From Gammaproteobacteria bacterium (GTDB taxonomy: Bacteria > Pseudomonadota > Gammaproteobacteria > Steroidobacterales > Woeseiaceae), in contig JAHEFG010000005.1 in assembly GCA_024640305.1 (NCBI GenBank), positions 62,001-126,000 of the forward strand: a DNA stretch of 64,000 nt. The letters run 5' to 3'. The notes under the pieces are model-generated. The model was not told the DNA's origin. It was given only the letters and a program-made list of their open reading frames with translations, and did no database searches. How positions within the stretch are numbered: position 1 is the stretch's first letter; each line of letters starts with the position of its first letter. A program made the position numbers and the translations under genes. Of the stretch, positions 39,938-50,070 are shown one piece after another.

Positions 39938-42900
39938 TCAACCCGTCATCGCGTTTGTTTCTTTGACCGCCAGCCTGCCCAGCAGTTTCTCTATGACGTG
40001 GAAACGCCTTTCGATGTCGCTCAGGTCCTGGCGGAATTGCAGGCGGTGCGAACCCTTCAATTTGTATGTACGGCTGTCATTTTGCACTAATTGCACCAAC
40101 GCGACAGGGTCAATGTTGCTTTGTGAGCCAAATACGATATAGCCACCGCCATCCGCGGCATCTATCTTCTCAATGCCAAGTGCCGCCGCCGTTTGCCGGA
40201 TTGCGGCAATTCGCATGAAATTCCTCGTGGCCTCAGGCAAGAGTCCAAACCGATCGATCATCTCAACCTGCAGTTCGCGCAAATCCGTGGCTGTTTCAGC
40301 TGATGAAACTCGCTTGTAGAGGATAAGACGCAAGTGGACGTCCGGAACATAATCTTCCGGCAGCAGAGCGGGTACATGAAGGTTGATGTCGGCACCTGTC
40401 TGGAGTGGGGTGTCCAGATCCGGCTCCTTGCCGGACCGCAGTGATGCGACGGCTCGGCCCAACAGTTCCGTATACAGCGAAAATCCGATCTCCTGTATCT
40501 GGCCGCTCTGTGTATCTCCCAGCAGTTCGCCTGCGCCGCGAATCTCGAGGTCGTGGGTAGCGAGTGTAAAGCCGGAGCCAAGATCTTCGAGTGAATCAAT
40601 AGCCTCCAGGCGTTTCACGGCATCGGGAGTCATGACAGCTTTGGGTGGCGCGAGCATGTAGGCATACGCACGATGATGCGAACGGCCGACACGGCCTCGC
40701 AATTGATGCAGTTGGGCAAGACCGAATCGATCGGCACGATTGATGATAATTGTATTTGCCGTTGGTACGTCGATGCCGCTCTCGACGATAGTGGTACACA
40801 ACAAAATATTGAATCGCCTGTGCGAGAAGTCGAGCATCACTTGCTCCAGCTCGCGTTCGGGCATCTGGCCGTGACCAACGCGGATGCTCGCTTCGGGAAC
40901 AAGTTTCGTGAGCTGCTCTGCAACTCTGCCGATGTCTTCTACCCGGTTGTGGATGAAGTACACCTGCCCACCACGTTTGATCTCACGAAGGCAGGCTTCG
41001 CGTATCAGGACATCATTCCATTCGGTAACAAAGGTTTTGACAGCGAGTCTTTCGGAAGGGGGCGTCGTTATCAGTGACATTTCACGCAGCCCGCCAAGTG
41101 CCATGTTGAGCGTTCGCGGTATAGGTGTTGCGGTCAAGGTCAGGATATCGACCTCGCTTCGCAGCGACTTGATAGCTTCCTTGTGGCGCACGCCAAAGCG
41201 ATGTTCTTCATCGATAATTACAAGACCAATGTTCTTTATGTCCTTGGTGTGCTGCAACAAGCGATGTGTTCCAATCACCACATCAACGGTGCCGGATCGC
41301 AGGCCCTCAACAATCGCACGGACTTCCTTTGCCGACTGGAAGCGCGAAAGGACTTCAACGCGCACTGGCCAGTCCGCAAAACGGTCGTCAAAGGTCTGGC
41401 CGTGTTGTTGCGCAAGCAAGGTCGTCGGCACGAGGATTGCGACCTGCTTGCCGCCGTGGACGGCGGCGAATGTTGCCCGCAGGGCCACTTCGGTCTTGCC
41501 GAAGCCAACGTCGCCGCAGACAACACGATCCATCGGCTTGCTTGACTCCAAATCCTCAAGAACTTCCTCAATGGTTCGCGCCTGATCCTCCGTTGCGTCA
41601 AACGGGAAGCCGCTTTCGAAGGCCCGGTACTCGCGTTCCGGCCAGTGAAAGCTGTGTCCCCGGCGTGCTGCGCGTCGCGCATAAACATCAAGCAGTTCGG
41701 CCGCAACGTCACGGATCTTCTTGATCGCACGTTTGCGTGCTTTCGACCATTGGTCACTACCCAGCCGGTGTAACGGCGCATTTTCTGCCGAGGCCCCGGT
41801 GTAGCGGGAGATCAGTTCGAGCGCATGGACGGGCACGTACAGCTTGTCGCCGTCGGCGTATTCAAGTTCCAGAAATTCGGCCGTGATACCGCCGGTCTGT
41901 AGCGTCGTCAGCCCGAGGTAGCGGCCGACGCCATACTCCGCATGTACCACGGGTGAGCCGGCCTCGAGGTCATTGAGCTGCCGGATGATGGTCTCCGGAT
42001 CTCGCTCAACGCGGCGCCGTCTTGCTCGCTGTTGCGCGCGTTCGCCGAAAAGCTGCTGTTCGCTGATGATGGCAATGTTCGCAGCGGGTAGCAGCACGCC
42101 ATTTTCCAGCGGTGCTATCGCAACGGCGATGCGATGACTGCTGGATGCAAAGGAGGCCCAGTTATCCATCCGCGCCATGTCGAGCCCACGGCCAGACAGC
42201 ATTTCGTGAATTTGCTCGCGTCGGCCTGCTGAGTCGCTGGTGAATAAGACGCGTCCTTCAAAGCTTTGCAGAAAGTTGATCAGGGCACCCGCGGCGTCCT
42301 CGTAGCGCCCTTCGATCTTCAGTGCAGGCGGCAGGCGCGTTGCCAGGTTGCTATTGCCCTGACTCTCTACCAGGGATTGCGCGGAATAATCGACCAGTGA
42401 TGCCGCCCGAATCTGGTCAATGACTGATTCGGGTCGGCTGAACGTCTCATCGGATGACAGAATCGGGCGTTCGGGGTCGAGGCGGCAGAGTTGATAGCGC
42501 TCCTCAATCTCAGCCCACGCCTGCTCGAGAATGGACTCTACCGCTTGCGGCGCGAATACGGCGCAGTCGTCTGGCAGGTAGTCGAGCAACGTGGCTGTCG
42601 AAGCAAAGAAAAGCGGCAGGTAATACTCGATGCCGCCATGTGCGATTCCATCGGATACCTCACGGTACACGCGTGACTTGCTCGGCTGGCCTTCAAATCG
42701 CTCCCGATATCGTTCGCGAAAGTCGCGAACAGCATCAGCATCGAGCGGAATCTCGCGGGCCGGGAGGATATCTACAGCGTCAACCACATCAGCCGAGATC
42801 TGGTTCTCGGGAGAGAAGTAGCGCAATGACTCAATGTCATCGCCGAAGAAATCGATGCGGATTGGTCGCGATGATCCCATCGGGAATACATCGATAAGGG

Positions 42901-43417
42901 AACCGCGTACTGCGAACTCCCCGTGTTCCGATACTTGCGGCACGCGCAAATAGCCCGTTGCCGCCAGCGAATCGATAAACGGCTCACGTGGCAGGGCTTG
43001 CCCCGTTTTCATTGAGAGGGAGCGTGCGGCAACGTAATCGACAGGCGGCAAACGCTGCAGCAGCGACGGCGCGGATGCGATGACGATTCCGGCCCGATCC
43101 TTGCGCAGTGCCGCCAGGACGGACAAGCGCTCGGAGATGATGTCCTGGTGCGGCGAGAAGCTATCCCAGGGCAGTGTTTCCCATTCGACGAAGTGCTGTA
43201 CTTTGATATCGGCGCCGACGAAAAAGCGGATCTCTGCCTCGAGTTGGTCTGCCTGGCGCGGATCTTCCGCAAGCACCAGTAACGGCACATCGATTTTCCT
43301 GGCTAGTTCAGCCGCTGCGAGTGATGTGCTTGCTCCAATCAGGCGCCCCAGTCCATGCCGCTGGCCGGGCTTCGGCAATTGCAGCTTCGCTGGTATTAGC
43401 AGGGGTTCGTGGGGCAC
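39938..43417 (-). CDS. mfd: Transcription-repair coupling factor
   Basis: Mfd removes RNA polymerase stalled at lesions and recruits UvrA. The 1159-residue protein (E. coli 1148) contains the UvrB-like N-terminal module (LRVPQVSEHGEFAVRGSLIDVFP), the RNA polymerase interaction domain (GSPVVHAEYGVGRYLGL), and the RecG-like translocase with Walker A GDVGFGKTEVAL, the DEEH box IIDEEHRFGVRHKE, TATPIPRTLNMAL and LHQLRGRVGRS. The C-terminal TRCF domain is complete. The GTG start at 43417 was chosen as the first start; 96 bases separate it from the terminator of the gene upstream. Confidence 0.98.
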   Translation of the reverse strand: MPHEPLLIPAKLQLPKPGQRHGLGRLIGASTSLAAAELARKIDVPLLVLAEDPRQADQLEAEIRFFVGADIKVQHFVEWETLPWDSFSPHQDIISERLSVLAALRKDRAGIVIASAPSLLQRLPPVDYVAARSLSMKTGQALPREPFIDSLAATGYLRVPQVSEHGEFAVRGSLIDVFPMGSSRPIRIDFFGDDIESLRYFSPENQISADVVDAVDILPAREIPLDADAVRDFRERYRERFEGQPSKSRVYREVSDGIAHGGIEYYLPLFFASTATLLDYLPDDCAVFAPQAVESILEQAWAEIEERYQLCRLDPERPILSSDETFSRPESVIDQIRAASLVDYSAQSLVESQGNSNLATRLPPALKIEGRYEDAAGALINFLQSFEGRVLFTSDSAGRREQIHEMLSGRGLDMARMDNWASFASSSHRIAVAIAPLENGVLLPAANIAIISEQQLFGERAQQRARRRRVERDPETIIRQLNDLEAGSPVVHAEYGVGRYLGLTTLQTGGITAEFLELEYADGDKLYVPVHALELISRYTGASAENAPLHRLGSDQWSKARKRAIKKIRDVAAELLDVYARRAARRGHSFHWPEREYRAFESGFPFDATEDQARTIEEVLEDLESSKPMDRVVCGDVGFGKTEVALRATFAAVHGGKQVAILVPTTLLAQQHGQTFDDRFADWPVRVEVLSRFQSAKEVRAIVEGLRSGTVDVVIGTHRLLQHTKDIKNIGLVIIDEEHRFGVRHKEAIKSLRSEVDILTLTATPIPRTLNMALGGLREMSLITTPPSERLAVKTFVTEWNDVLIREACLREIKRGGQVYFIHNRVEDIGRVAEQLTKLVPEASIRVGHGQMPERELEQVMLDFSHRRFNILLCTTIVESGIDVPTANTIIINRADRFGLAQLHQLRGRVGRSHHRAYAYMLAPPKAVMTPDAVKRLEAIDSLEDLGSGFTLATHDLEIRGAGELLGDTQSGQIQEIGFSLYTELLGRAVASLRSGKEPDLDTPLQTGADINLHVPALLPEDYVPDVHLRLILYKRVSSAETATDLRELQVEMIDRFGLLPEATRNFMRIAAIRQTAAALGIEKIDAADGGGYIVFGSQSNIDPVALVQLVQNDSRTYKLKGSHRLQFRQDLSDIERRFHVIEKLLGRLAVKETNAMTG

Positions 43418-43512
43418 AGTCAGGGTCGTTCGGAACTCGGCCCGCGATTATCACATAGGTGACCCCGTATAGGTGATCGCGCTCGGGTGATCACGCCCAC
43501 CGGTTGCCGCCA

Positions 43513-43548
43513 CAAAAAAACGCCCGGGCAGCGACCTGACCGGGCGTT
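43513..43548 (-). terminator. Rho-independent terminator of the small secreted protein gene
   Basis: On the minus strand AACGCCCGG and CCGGGCGTT form a 9-base stem with a 12-base loop, directly followed by seven T. It begins 22 bases after the stop of the gene at 43570 and ends before mfd starts, so it separates these two units. This is the clearest intrinsic terminator in the window. Confidence 0.92.
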
Positions 43549-43569
43549 GTTTGAATTTGACTGGTTGTT

Positions 43570-43845
43570 TTAGCGCTTAACGACGGCGTGAATTACACGG
43601 TCATATTCGAAGAAGACGACAAATTCCTTGTACTCCCAGCGCGATATCGGCGGATCGCCAACGGCAGCCTGCTTCGCGGTGGGTACGCCGAATTTCGATT
43701 CAACACTGGCTGTGGTTTCGCCACGGCTTGGCCGTGATGAACTTGCACTTGGCTCCGTTCCGTCCATCTGCAGCGTATCGGCGGCACTGAGGCCGACGGT
43801 GCCAAATAAGAGGGCAAGAACAGTTAATATTCGCAGCTTGGTCAT
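43570..43845 (-). CDS. Small exported protein, SmpA/OmlA-like repeat unit (hypothetical)
   Basis: The 91-residue product has a signal peptide (MTKLRILTVLALLFGTVGLSAAD, cut near 20), a Ser/Arg-rich stretch, and then a folded segment: ASVESKFGVPTAKQAAVGDPPISRW followed by EYKEFVVFFEYDRVIHAVVKR. The FG-P...W-Y....FE....V pattern recalls the SmpA/OmlA (BamE) fold, but it is only half as long and lacks a lipobox. ATG 43845 follows GGAG by seven bases; a GTG three bases earlier is possible. A strong terminator follows the gene. The function is unknown. Confidence 0.75.
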   Translation of the reverse strand: MTKLRILTVLALLFGTVGLSAADTLQMDGTEPSASSSRPSRGETTASVESKFGVPTAKQAAVGDPPISRWEYKEFVVFFEYDRVIHAVVKR

Positions 43846-43936
43846 CACAAGTCTCCATCGATTGGCTTCGACTATATCACTCCAAGTGTTGCCAAAAAAC
43901 CATTGATCCCAAAGGTTTTTATTCTTTTCGGGAATT

Positions 43937-43952
43937 TGTGAGTCGGATCACA
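43937..43952. promoter_or_regulatory. CRP/Vfr-type operator
   Basis: TGTGA-N6-TCACA is a perfect match to the core consensus of CRP-family binding sites, with A/T flanks on both sides as in the E. coli consensus. It lies between the divergent small secreted protein gene and lolC. TTTAAT at 43965-43970 and 43998-44003 are possible -10 elements for lolC; the dyad centre would be about 33 or 65 bases before the corresponding start sites. No regulator gene is present in the window. Confidence 0.65.
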
Positions 43953-44011
43953 TTTTGGGCCGTGTTTAATGGCCGCAAAGGACATGGTCGAATGTGGTTT
44001 AATGCGTGGCG

Positions 44012-45256
44012 ATGATCAGCTCAGTCGAATTATTTGTCGGACTTCGTTACCTTCGGGCGAAGCGCCGTACACGATTTGTGTCCTTTATCACGCTTATTTC
44101 ACTCCTTGGCATCGCGCTGGGCGTGGCTGCGTTGATCGTCATCCTGTCTGTCATGAATGGTTTTGAAGGCGAGTTGCGGTCGCGCCTGCTCAGCATGTCA
44201 GCGCATGGTTACGTTACCGGTGCCAGGCAAGTCACGGAAGACTGGCGGAGCCTTGTTGACGACGTTGTTGCGGAACCCGGCATCGAGGCCGCTGCACCGT
44301 TCGTTGAGATGGAAGGCATGATTCAGTCGGGTCGCGCTCTCGAGGCAGTGCTCGTGCACGGTGTTGACCCTGAGCTCGAGCAGCGGCTCTCGGGTGCACT
44401 CATAAACATGCTGGAGGGAAACCTTGACGTACTCCAGCCGGGCGAACGCAGCATTATTCTGGGGCGCCTGTTGGCGCTCGATCTCGGTGTTCGTATTGGC
44501 GATGGTGTCGTCTTGTTGATACCGAGGCCGGTCGGCGACGGGACACTTGAGCCCACGCTTGAGCGCTTTGTGTTGCGTGGTGTATTCGAGGCCGGGTTTC
44601 AGGATCACGACGGTTTGCTGGCACTGGTCAATGCGCGAGAGGCAGCCACCATCATGGGCTTCGGGGACGAAATGTCGGCTGTGCGCTTTCGAGCGCAGGA
44701 CGTCATGCAGGCACCATTACTTGCACGAAGGATAGCTGAGCGCCTCGGAGGGGATATCGTCAGCAGCGACTGGACGGTCGAGAATGCCAGTTACTTTCGC
44801 GCCATCCGGATAGAGAAAATGATGATGTCGTTGATCCTTTCGCTGATCATCGGTGTCGCAGCATTCAATATCGTTGCCAGCCTCGTCATGGTCGTTACTG
44901 ACAAGACCAACGATATCGCCGTATTGCGTACGCTGGGGATGAAATCGACCGGGGTCGTGCGCGTATTCTTCGTGCAAGGCGCTGTTATTGGTTGGGTTGG
45001 TGTGTTCATCGGCGTTTTGCTCGGAGTCGTCCTGGCTCTCAACGTGCCGGTCATTGTTCCATTTCTTGAGCAGGTACTCGGTTTCCAGATCATGCCTGGC
45101 GATGTCTACTATGTGACGCGTATTCCGTCGGAACTGGAGGCGGCAGATGTTGCGACCATATCGATTGCGGCATTCGTGCTGACATCTCTGGCAACGTTAT
45201 ATCCAGCGCGTCGTGCCGCGCTGGTTAATCCCGCCGTTGCGTTGCGTTACGAGTGA
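44012..45256 (+). CDS. lolC: Lipoprotein-releasing ABC transporter permease LolC
   Basis: LolC, with LolE and LolD, releases mature lipoproteins from the inner membrane to LolA. The 414-residue protein has an N-terminal membrane helix after ELFVGLRYLRAKRRTRFVSFITLISLLGIALGV, a periplasmic domain of about 200 residues, and three C-terminal helices with MVVTDKTNDIAVLRTLGMKS, the MacB/FtsX cytoplasmic coupling loop. ATG 44012 gives the family start MISSVELF; GTG 44006 is possible. The lolC-lolE-lolD genes are tightly packed. Confidence 0.94.
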   Translation: MISSVELFVGLRYLRAKRRTRFVSFITLISLLGIALGVAALIVILSVMNGFEGELRSRLLSMSAHGYVTGARQVTEDWRSLVDDVVAEPGIEAAAPFVEMEGMIQSGRALEAVLVHGVDPELEQRLSGALINMLEGNLDVLQPGERSIILGRLLALDLGVRIGDGVVLLIPRPVGDGTLEPTLERFVLRGVFEAGFQDHDGLLALVNAREAATIMGFGDEMSAVRFRAQDVMQAPLLARRIAERLGGDIVSSDWTVENASYFRAIRIEKMMMSLILSLIIGVAAFNIVASLVMVVTDKTNDIAVLRTLGMKSTGVVRVFFVQGAVIGWVGVFIGVLLGVVLALNVPVIVPFLEQVLGFQIMPGDVYYVTRIPSELEAADVATISIAAFVLTSLATLYPARRAALVNPAVALRYE

Positions 45257-45260
45257 CACG

Positions 45261-46508
45261 ATGATTCAGAGATTCGAATATTGGGTCGGCGGTCGTTATG
45301 TGCGCTCGCGTAGCAGTAACGGTTTTGTTTCGCTCATTTCTGCCATTTCGATGCTGGGAATCGCAATTGCAGTGACAGTCCTGATTCTCGTGTTGTCGGT
45401 CGTCAACGGCTTCGAGCGCGAGCTAAAAGACAGGCTGCTGGCGATGACGGCGCATGCCAGCATTGAAAGTACCGACGGAAAAATGGCGGACTGGGAAGCG
45501 CTGGCCAAGGTAGCTGGCAACAATCCGCGCGTCAGTGCGACAGCACCATTTATAGAGGGGCAGGGTTTGCTCGTTTTTGGTGAGCAGCTCAGTGGCGTCG
45601 AGTTACGCGGCATAGACCCTGTGGCTGAAAATGCCGTATCTGGCGTCGGCGGTACTTTGTTGGAGGGCGAACTCACGACCCTGGAACCGGGTTCATTTAA
45701 TATTGTTCTCGGAGTCGAGCTCGCAAAGGCGCTGCAAGTCGGTGTCGGTGAAAAAGTAACAGCGACGTTGGCGGAAGGCATAGTAACGCCAGCGGGCGTT
45801 GTGCCGCGTACCAAGCGGTTTGTTGTCAGCGGAATTTATCGCGTCGGCATGTACGAGTTTGATCGTCGACTGGCATTTATTAATCTCGCCGATGCACAAA
45901 GACTGTATCGCAAGAAAGACGTTGTAACGGGCGTGCGGCTTGCGGTGACAGAGATCTATGCAGCCCCGGAAATCGTTCGTGAAGTTGCGCTCGCGAACGG
46001 CGCAGTTGTCCTGGTGAGTGACTGGACGCGCCGTCATGTAAATTTCTTTCGCTCGATTCAGATTACGAAGTCGATATTGTTCGTTATCCTGATGCTGGTC
46101 GTCGCGGTCGCTGCATTTAATATTGTGTCGACGCTCGTCATGGTGGTTAAGGACAAGCAACCGGATATTGCCATCATGCGTACGATCGGCGCCCGGCCAA
46201 TGAGCATTCTAAAAATATTCGTTACACAAGGCAGTGTCATAGGTATTGTCGGAACTCTTGCGGGCGTGTTTCTTGGTGTCTTGCTTGCCACCAACCTGGA
46301 GAACATTGTGGGCAGCTTCGAATCAGTGTTTGGCATCAAGTTTCTTGCCGCCGAGGTGTATTTCATCAGTGATCTGCCAGCGGAGCTGCGCATTTCGGAT
46401 GTGCTGCGTATAGCGGCTATCGCCCTGGCGCTGGCATTGGTGTCGACCGTTTATCCGGCATGGGTTGCGGCGCGAACAGCTCCGGCTGAGGCTTTACGTT
46501 ATGACTGA
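45261..46508 (+). CDS. lolE: Lipoprotein-releasing ABC transporter permease LolE
   Basis: This second 415-residue permease is a paralogue of the previous gene, with [43 protein letters not shown] and the loop [20 protein letters not shown]. Two separate permeases mean the transporter is LolCDE and not the single-permease LolDF form found in some genomes. Which of the two is LolC and which LolE is assigned by order and could be swapped. ATG 45261 is four bases after the lolC stop. Confidence 0.92.
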   Translation: MIQRFEYWVGGRYVRSRSSNGFVSLISAISMLGIAIAVTVLILVLSVVNGFERELKDRLLAMTAHASIESTDGKMADWEALAKVAGNNPRVSATAPFIEGQGLLVFGEQLSGVELRGIDPVAENAVSGVGGTLLEGELTTLEPGSFNIVLGVELAKALQVGVGEKVTATLAEGIVTPAGVVPRTKRFVVSGIYRVGMYEFDRRLAFINLADAQRLYRKKDVVTGVRLAVTEIYAAPEIVREVALANGAVVLVSDWTRRHVNFFRSIQITKSILFVILMLVVAVAAFNIVSTLVMVVKDKQPDIAIMRTIGARPMSILKIFVTQGSVIGIVGTLAGVFLGVLLATNLENIVGSFESVFGIKFLAAEVYFISDLPAELRISDVLRIAAIALALALVSTVYPAWVAARTAPAEALRYD

Positions 46509-47187
46509 GCAGAAGCAAACCGTACTCGAGTGCCGCAGTGTCGTGCGACGCTTTCGCGAGGGTGGTTCCGTGCTCGAAGTACTGAGTGGCGTCGACCTCA
46601 AAATCGAGCCGGCGGAACGCGTCGCTATTGTCGGTGCGTCAGGGTCGGGAAAGACGACGCTGCTGCAGATTATGGGTGGCCTCGATGATCCTGACGAAGG
46701 GCAGGTGTTTATCGACGGGCAGCTAATGCACGGCAGTAGCGAGGTCTCCAAAGGTGACCTCAGAAATCGCTATATCGGTTTCGTCTACCAGTTTCATCAC
46801 TTGTTACCGGAATTTACCGCGCAGGAAAACGTCGCGATGCCGTTGCTGATTCGCCGTGAGGCGAAAGCAGACGCACTCAGGCAGGCGGGGGACCTGCTTG
46901 CCCGCGTTGGATTGGGTGGGCGCCTGACGCATAAGCCAGGCGAATTGTCCGGTGGAGAAAGGCAGCGAGCTGCTGTGGCTCGCGCGCTGATTACGCGGCC
47001 GCAGCTCGTATTAGCGGATGAGCCGACCGGCAATCTCGATGCCGGCAATGGGGAGCAGGTGCTCAAACTCATGCTGGAGCTTAACGAGGAGTTGCAAACC
47101 AGCCTCGTAATTGTGACGCACGATCAGTCAATCGCCGCACGCATGGATCGTATTCTGGTGTTGGAAGACGGCAAACTTCGTAGCTAG
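46501..47187 (+). CDS. lolD: Lipoprotein-releasing ABC transporter ATPase LolD
   Basis: LolD powers the LolCDE transporter. The 228-residue ATPase has Walker [19 protein letters not shown], the LolD-type [18 protein letters not shown], signature [15 protein letters not shown], Walker [13 protein letters not shown] and the H-loop VTHD. ATG 46501 overlaps the lolE stop by eight bases. Its own stop overlaps the convergent DUF2062 gene by four bases. Confidence 0.97.
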   Translation: MTEQKQTVLECRSVVRRFREGGSVLEVLSGVDLKIEPAERVAIVGASGSGKTTLLQIMGGLDDPDEGQVFIDGQLMHGSSEVSKGDLRNRYIGFVYQFHHLLPEFTAQENVAMPLLIRREAKADALRQAGDLLARVGLGGRLTHKPGELSGGERQRAAVARALITRPQLVLADEPTGNLDAGNGEQVLKLMLELNEELQTSLVIVTHDQSIAARMDRILVLEDGKLRS

Positions 47188-47699
47188 GGTCGGTCTTTTC
47201 GTTTGCGGCTCTTGTAATTCGCCAGCGATTTCCTCCACAGGGCGTCCAGGCTGATGAAGCCCACCAGTGCGGCGGCCGCTCCGACGAGCACGCTGCCGAG
47301 CAACATCGGCTCCCAAATCGATATGAACGTATGTGTTACCCAGTCGATTGAGAGCTCAAACTCAGGCGGCCCGGAATCGATTGACAGCAAGCTTGCACCA
47401 AGTTGGTATTCGAAATAGAAAAGCGGGCCGACCGTAAGCGGATTGACGACAAACGTTGTTACCGACGCGACCGGGATATTGATTCGCAGTGCGAGCGCCA
47501 CCAGCGCGGCGGAAATGAAATGCCCCGGGAACGGCAGGCAAGCGATAAACAAACCCACGGCAAATGCGGGTACGACCGTTTTGCGTCGATTACCCCACAG
47601 GCGGTGGTCGTGCAGCATGTGCCGAAATGGCGTCATAAACCATCGTTCGCTCAGTTCGTGGCGTTTGAACGCGAACTTCCTAAAAAACCGCCTTGGCAT
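47184..47699 (-). CDS. DUF2062 domain-containing membrane protein
   Basis: The 171-residue protein shows the DUF2062 pattern: a basic N-terminus ([11 protein letters not shown]), [55 protein letters not shown], and a final membrane pair. Three to four membrane segments are likely. The family has no known activity, though it is often fused to or placed near glycosyltransferase genes. It lies on the opposite strand between lolD and comEC and does not interrupt them functionally. Confidence 0.85.
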   Translation of the reverse strand: MPRRFFRKFAFKRHELSERWFMTPFRHMLHDHRLWGNRRKTVVPAFAVGLFIACLPFPGHFISAALVALALRINIPVASVTTFVVNPLTVGPLFYFEYQLGASLLSIDSGPPEFELSIDWVTHTFISIWEPMLLGSVLVGAAAALVGFISLDALWRKSLANYKSRKRKDRP

Positions 47700-47755
47700 G
47701 GGCTACTGGTTCCGCTTCGATACAGGTTGAGGATCTAAAGCCTGAGAGACTGTCG

Positions 47756-50035
47756 ATGACCCGAGCCTGCCTGAATTTGTTGGCAGGCGTTTACGCGCTG
47801 CAGCTTAGCAGCTTTGCGCAAGGTTTCGAGCTGATCGAACTCATTTTCGTTGTATTCCTGGCGACAACGTTTGCTGGCCGTGCCGGCGACTTTCTCTGCT
47901 TTTTCGCCGGCGTGTTGCTTTTCGGGTTGGCCGCCAACGGGATAGTGAATTCGCGCCTGGATCCGCAATATGCAGGCGATAGCATCGTCACTGTCGTGCG
48001 CATAGCCGATTTTCCGACAACGAGTGAGTCTGGCGTCAGTTTCGTGGCGGTGCCGCTGGACTCTGCACGTGTGCCATCGCGTATCCGCCTGAGCTGGTTT
48101 CAGCCTCCGGTCGAGTTGCGCCTTGGCGATATCTGGCAACTGGAACTCAGACTGCGTCGTCCTCGTGGCAGCTCAAACCCTGGCGTGTTCGATTATGAGG
48201 CCTGGTTATTTCGCGAACACGTCGGCGCGACCGGTTACGTAGTCAGCGGCCATCGAAACCACCTGTTACGGTCGGCTGACCTCGACATCGTCGATCGCGT
48301 GCGGCAGCGGTTTGTCGACCGCGTCTCTTCGCTGCACCCCGCATCGGCCGGCGTATTGGCTGCCATTTCAGTGGGCGCACGCCACCTCATCAGCGCGCAA
48401 CAATGGGATCGATATGCCCGAACCGGCACCAGCCACCTCATGGCGATCTCAGGATTGCACATTGGGCTGGCTGCAGGCGGCGGCTATGTTCTTGCCAGTT
48501 TGCTTGGCGGGCTACTTGTTCGAGGCGGCAATCATCATAATCGGGCAGTAGTGGTTGCTCTGCTTGTCGCTGTGTCATATGCGTTCGTTTCAGGCCTGGC
48601 GATACCCGCCCTCAGGGCGAGCCTGATGATAGCGTTCATGGCAATTGTGGTTCTGCACCGGCGGCAGGTAAAGCCATTTACGGTTGTCGCCGCGGCATGC
48701 ATTGTCGTAGCGGTATCCTCACCGATCGCGTCGATGGCGCCGGGCTTCATGCTTTCCTTCGCCGCGGTGATCGTGCTCATTTGGTTAGCGCATCGTCTCG
48801 GTAACCGGGTGCAGAGAACGCCCGTGGCTCGACTGCTCTCCTGGGTCGAGCAGCTGAGTATCGTTCAGGGTGTGTTGTTACTGGGACTGCTGCCTCTGAC
48901 GGTCCTGATCTTCGATCGCATCGCGTTTGTTGCACCGGCGGTCAATCTCATTGTGGTACCAGTATTCAGCTTGGTGACCGTGCCGTTCACGCTCGCCGGA
49001 TTGCTGTTTGACGGCCGTGCTCGGGCGCTCGGCGACGCGGCGCTACACGTCGCCGCGATTAGCCAGGAGCTTCTCGAAAAGCTGATCGTTATGGCGGCAG
49101 AGCTCCCGGGGGCCGACCACAGGATATCGGCAATCACGGGGGGCGCCTGGTTGTTGCTTTTTCTGCCAGTCTTGTGGGTTGTCCTGCCTCCTGGCTGGCC
49201 CGTTCGCCGTGTCGCATTGGTCGCCGTCATCGCGCTCGTGCTGCACAGGCCGGCGCCGCCGGATTATGGGTGCGTGGCAGTCGATGTACTCGATATCGGG
49301 CAGGGACTGGCTGTGGTGCTGCAGACGCATGCAAACACAGTCGTATTCGACACTGGCCCGGCATTCAGGGGAGGTGGCAATGCTGCAGAAAACGTGATTC
49401 TGCCGTACCTGGCGAGCAAGGGGATCAGTCGTATCGACACACTCATCGTTTCGCATTCGGATTTGGATCATTCAGGCGGTGTCGCGACAATGTTGAAGCA
49501 CGTCAATGTTGCGGAGCTGTTGGTTGGAGAATGGCTGCGTGGGCAGGAGAGGGAGCAGTCTTTCTGCAATGCGGGCGACGCGTGGGAGTATGACGACATC
49601 CATTTCTCTTTCATCTACCCACCCAAAGGCGGGCTGCGTGACGGTAACGACGCGTCCTGCGTCTTGCGCGTTGCAGCGGGTGATCATCAGCTGCTGATCA
49701 CTGGCGATATCGAGCGGCCGGCTGAGCAGCAACTCGTGCGTGACGGCTTGCTCAATGAGGTTGCTGCCGTTGTTATTCCTCACCACGGCAGTCGAACGTC
49801 ATCATCAGCGCCTTTCGTCAGCGCATTGGCGCCGGATTTGGCCATTGCGTCGGCCGGTTTCGGCAATCGCTGGGGTTTCCCGAAAGACGATATCGTGGCA
49901 CGTTGGGTCGCTGCCGGCGCCCGAGTTTTGGAGACATCGGCCTCCGGAGCCATCGGTATTCGCCTCTGCGAGCACTCGGGCATGGAGGAAGTGACCGAAT
50001 ACAGGCATGAGCGTCGTCGAATCTGGCATGAATAA
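47756..50035 (+). CDS. comEC: DNA internalization protein ComEC/Rec2
   Basis: ComEC is the inner-membrane channel that brings transforming DNA into the cytoplasm. The 759-residue protein has the N-terminal DUF4131 membrane/OB region, the ComEC multi-helix domain with GTSHLMAISGLHIGLAAGGG and LRASLMIAFMAI, and a C-terminal metallo-beta-lactamase domain with VSHSDLDHSGG, ITGDIE and IPHHGSRTSSS. ATG 47756 is preferred over an earlier start at 47693 that overlaps the divergent gene. The complete gene hints at natural competence. Confidence 0.94.
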   Translation: MTRACLNLLAGVYALQLSSFAQGFELIELIFVVFLATTFAGRAGDFLCFFAGVLLFGLAANGIVNSRLDPQYAGDSIVTVVRIADFPTTSESGVSFVAVPLDSARVPSRIRLSWFQPPVELRLGDIWQLELRLRRPRGSSNPGVFDYEAWLFREHVGATGYVVSGHRNHLLRSADLDIVDRVRQRFVDRVSSLHPASAGVLAAISVGARHLISAQQWDRYARTGTSHLMAISGLHIGLAAGGGYVLASLLGGLLVRGGNHHNRAVVVALLVAVSYAFVSGLAIPALRASLMIAFMAIVVLHRRQVKPFTVVAAACIVVAVSSPIASMAPGFMLSFAAVIVLIWLAHRLGNRVQRTPVARLLSWVEQLSIVQGVLLLGLLPLTVLIFDRIAFVAPAVNLIVVPVFSLVTVPFTLAGLLFDGRARALGDAALHVAAISQELLEKLIVMAAELPGADHRISAITGGAWLLLFLPVLWVVLPPGWPVRRVALVAVIALVLHRPAPPDYGCVAVDVLDIGQGLAVVLQTHANTVVFDTGPAFRGGGNAAENVILPYLASKGISRIDTLIVSHSDLDHSGGVATMLKHVNVAELLVGEWLRGQEREQSFCNAGDAWEYDDIHFSFIYPPKGGLRDGNDASCVLRVAAGDHQLLITGDIERPAEQQLVRDGLLNEVAAVVIPHHGSRTSSSAPFVSALAPDLAIASAGFGNRWGFPKDDIVARWVAAGARVLETSASGAIGIRLCEHSGMEEVTEYRHERRRIWHE

Positions 50036-50070
50036 ACGGTATATTCCATTTTTCCTCTGAGTCAGCTTGT

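Noticed and set aside
39480-40142. 220-codon open frame on the plus strand
   Set aside because: Antisense to csiV and the mfd end; Phe/Arg-rich translation without a known pattern.
43895-43920. AAAAACC/GGTTTTT stem as a terminator or attenuator
   Set aside because: Only seven base pairs with two G-C pairs, a 12-base loop, and it sits in a divergent promoter region; too weak to call.
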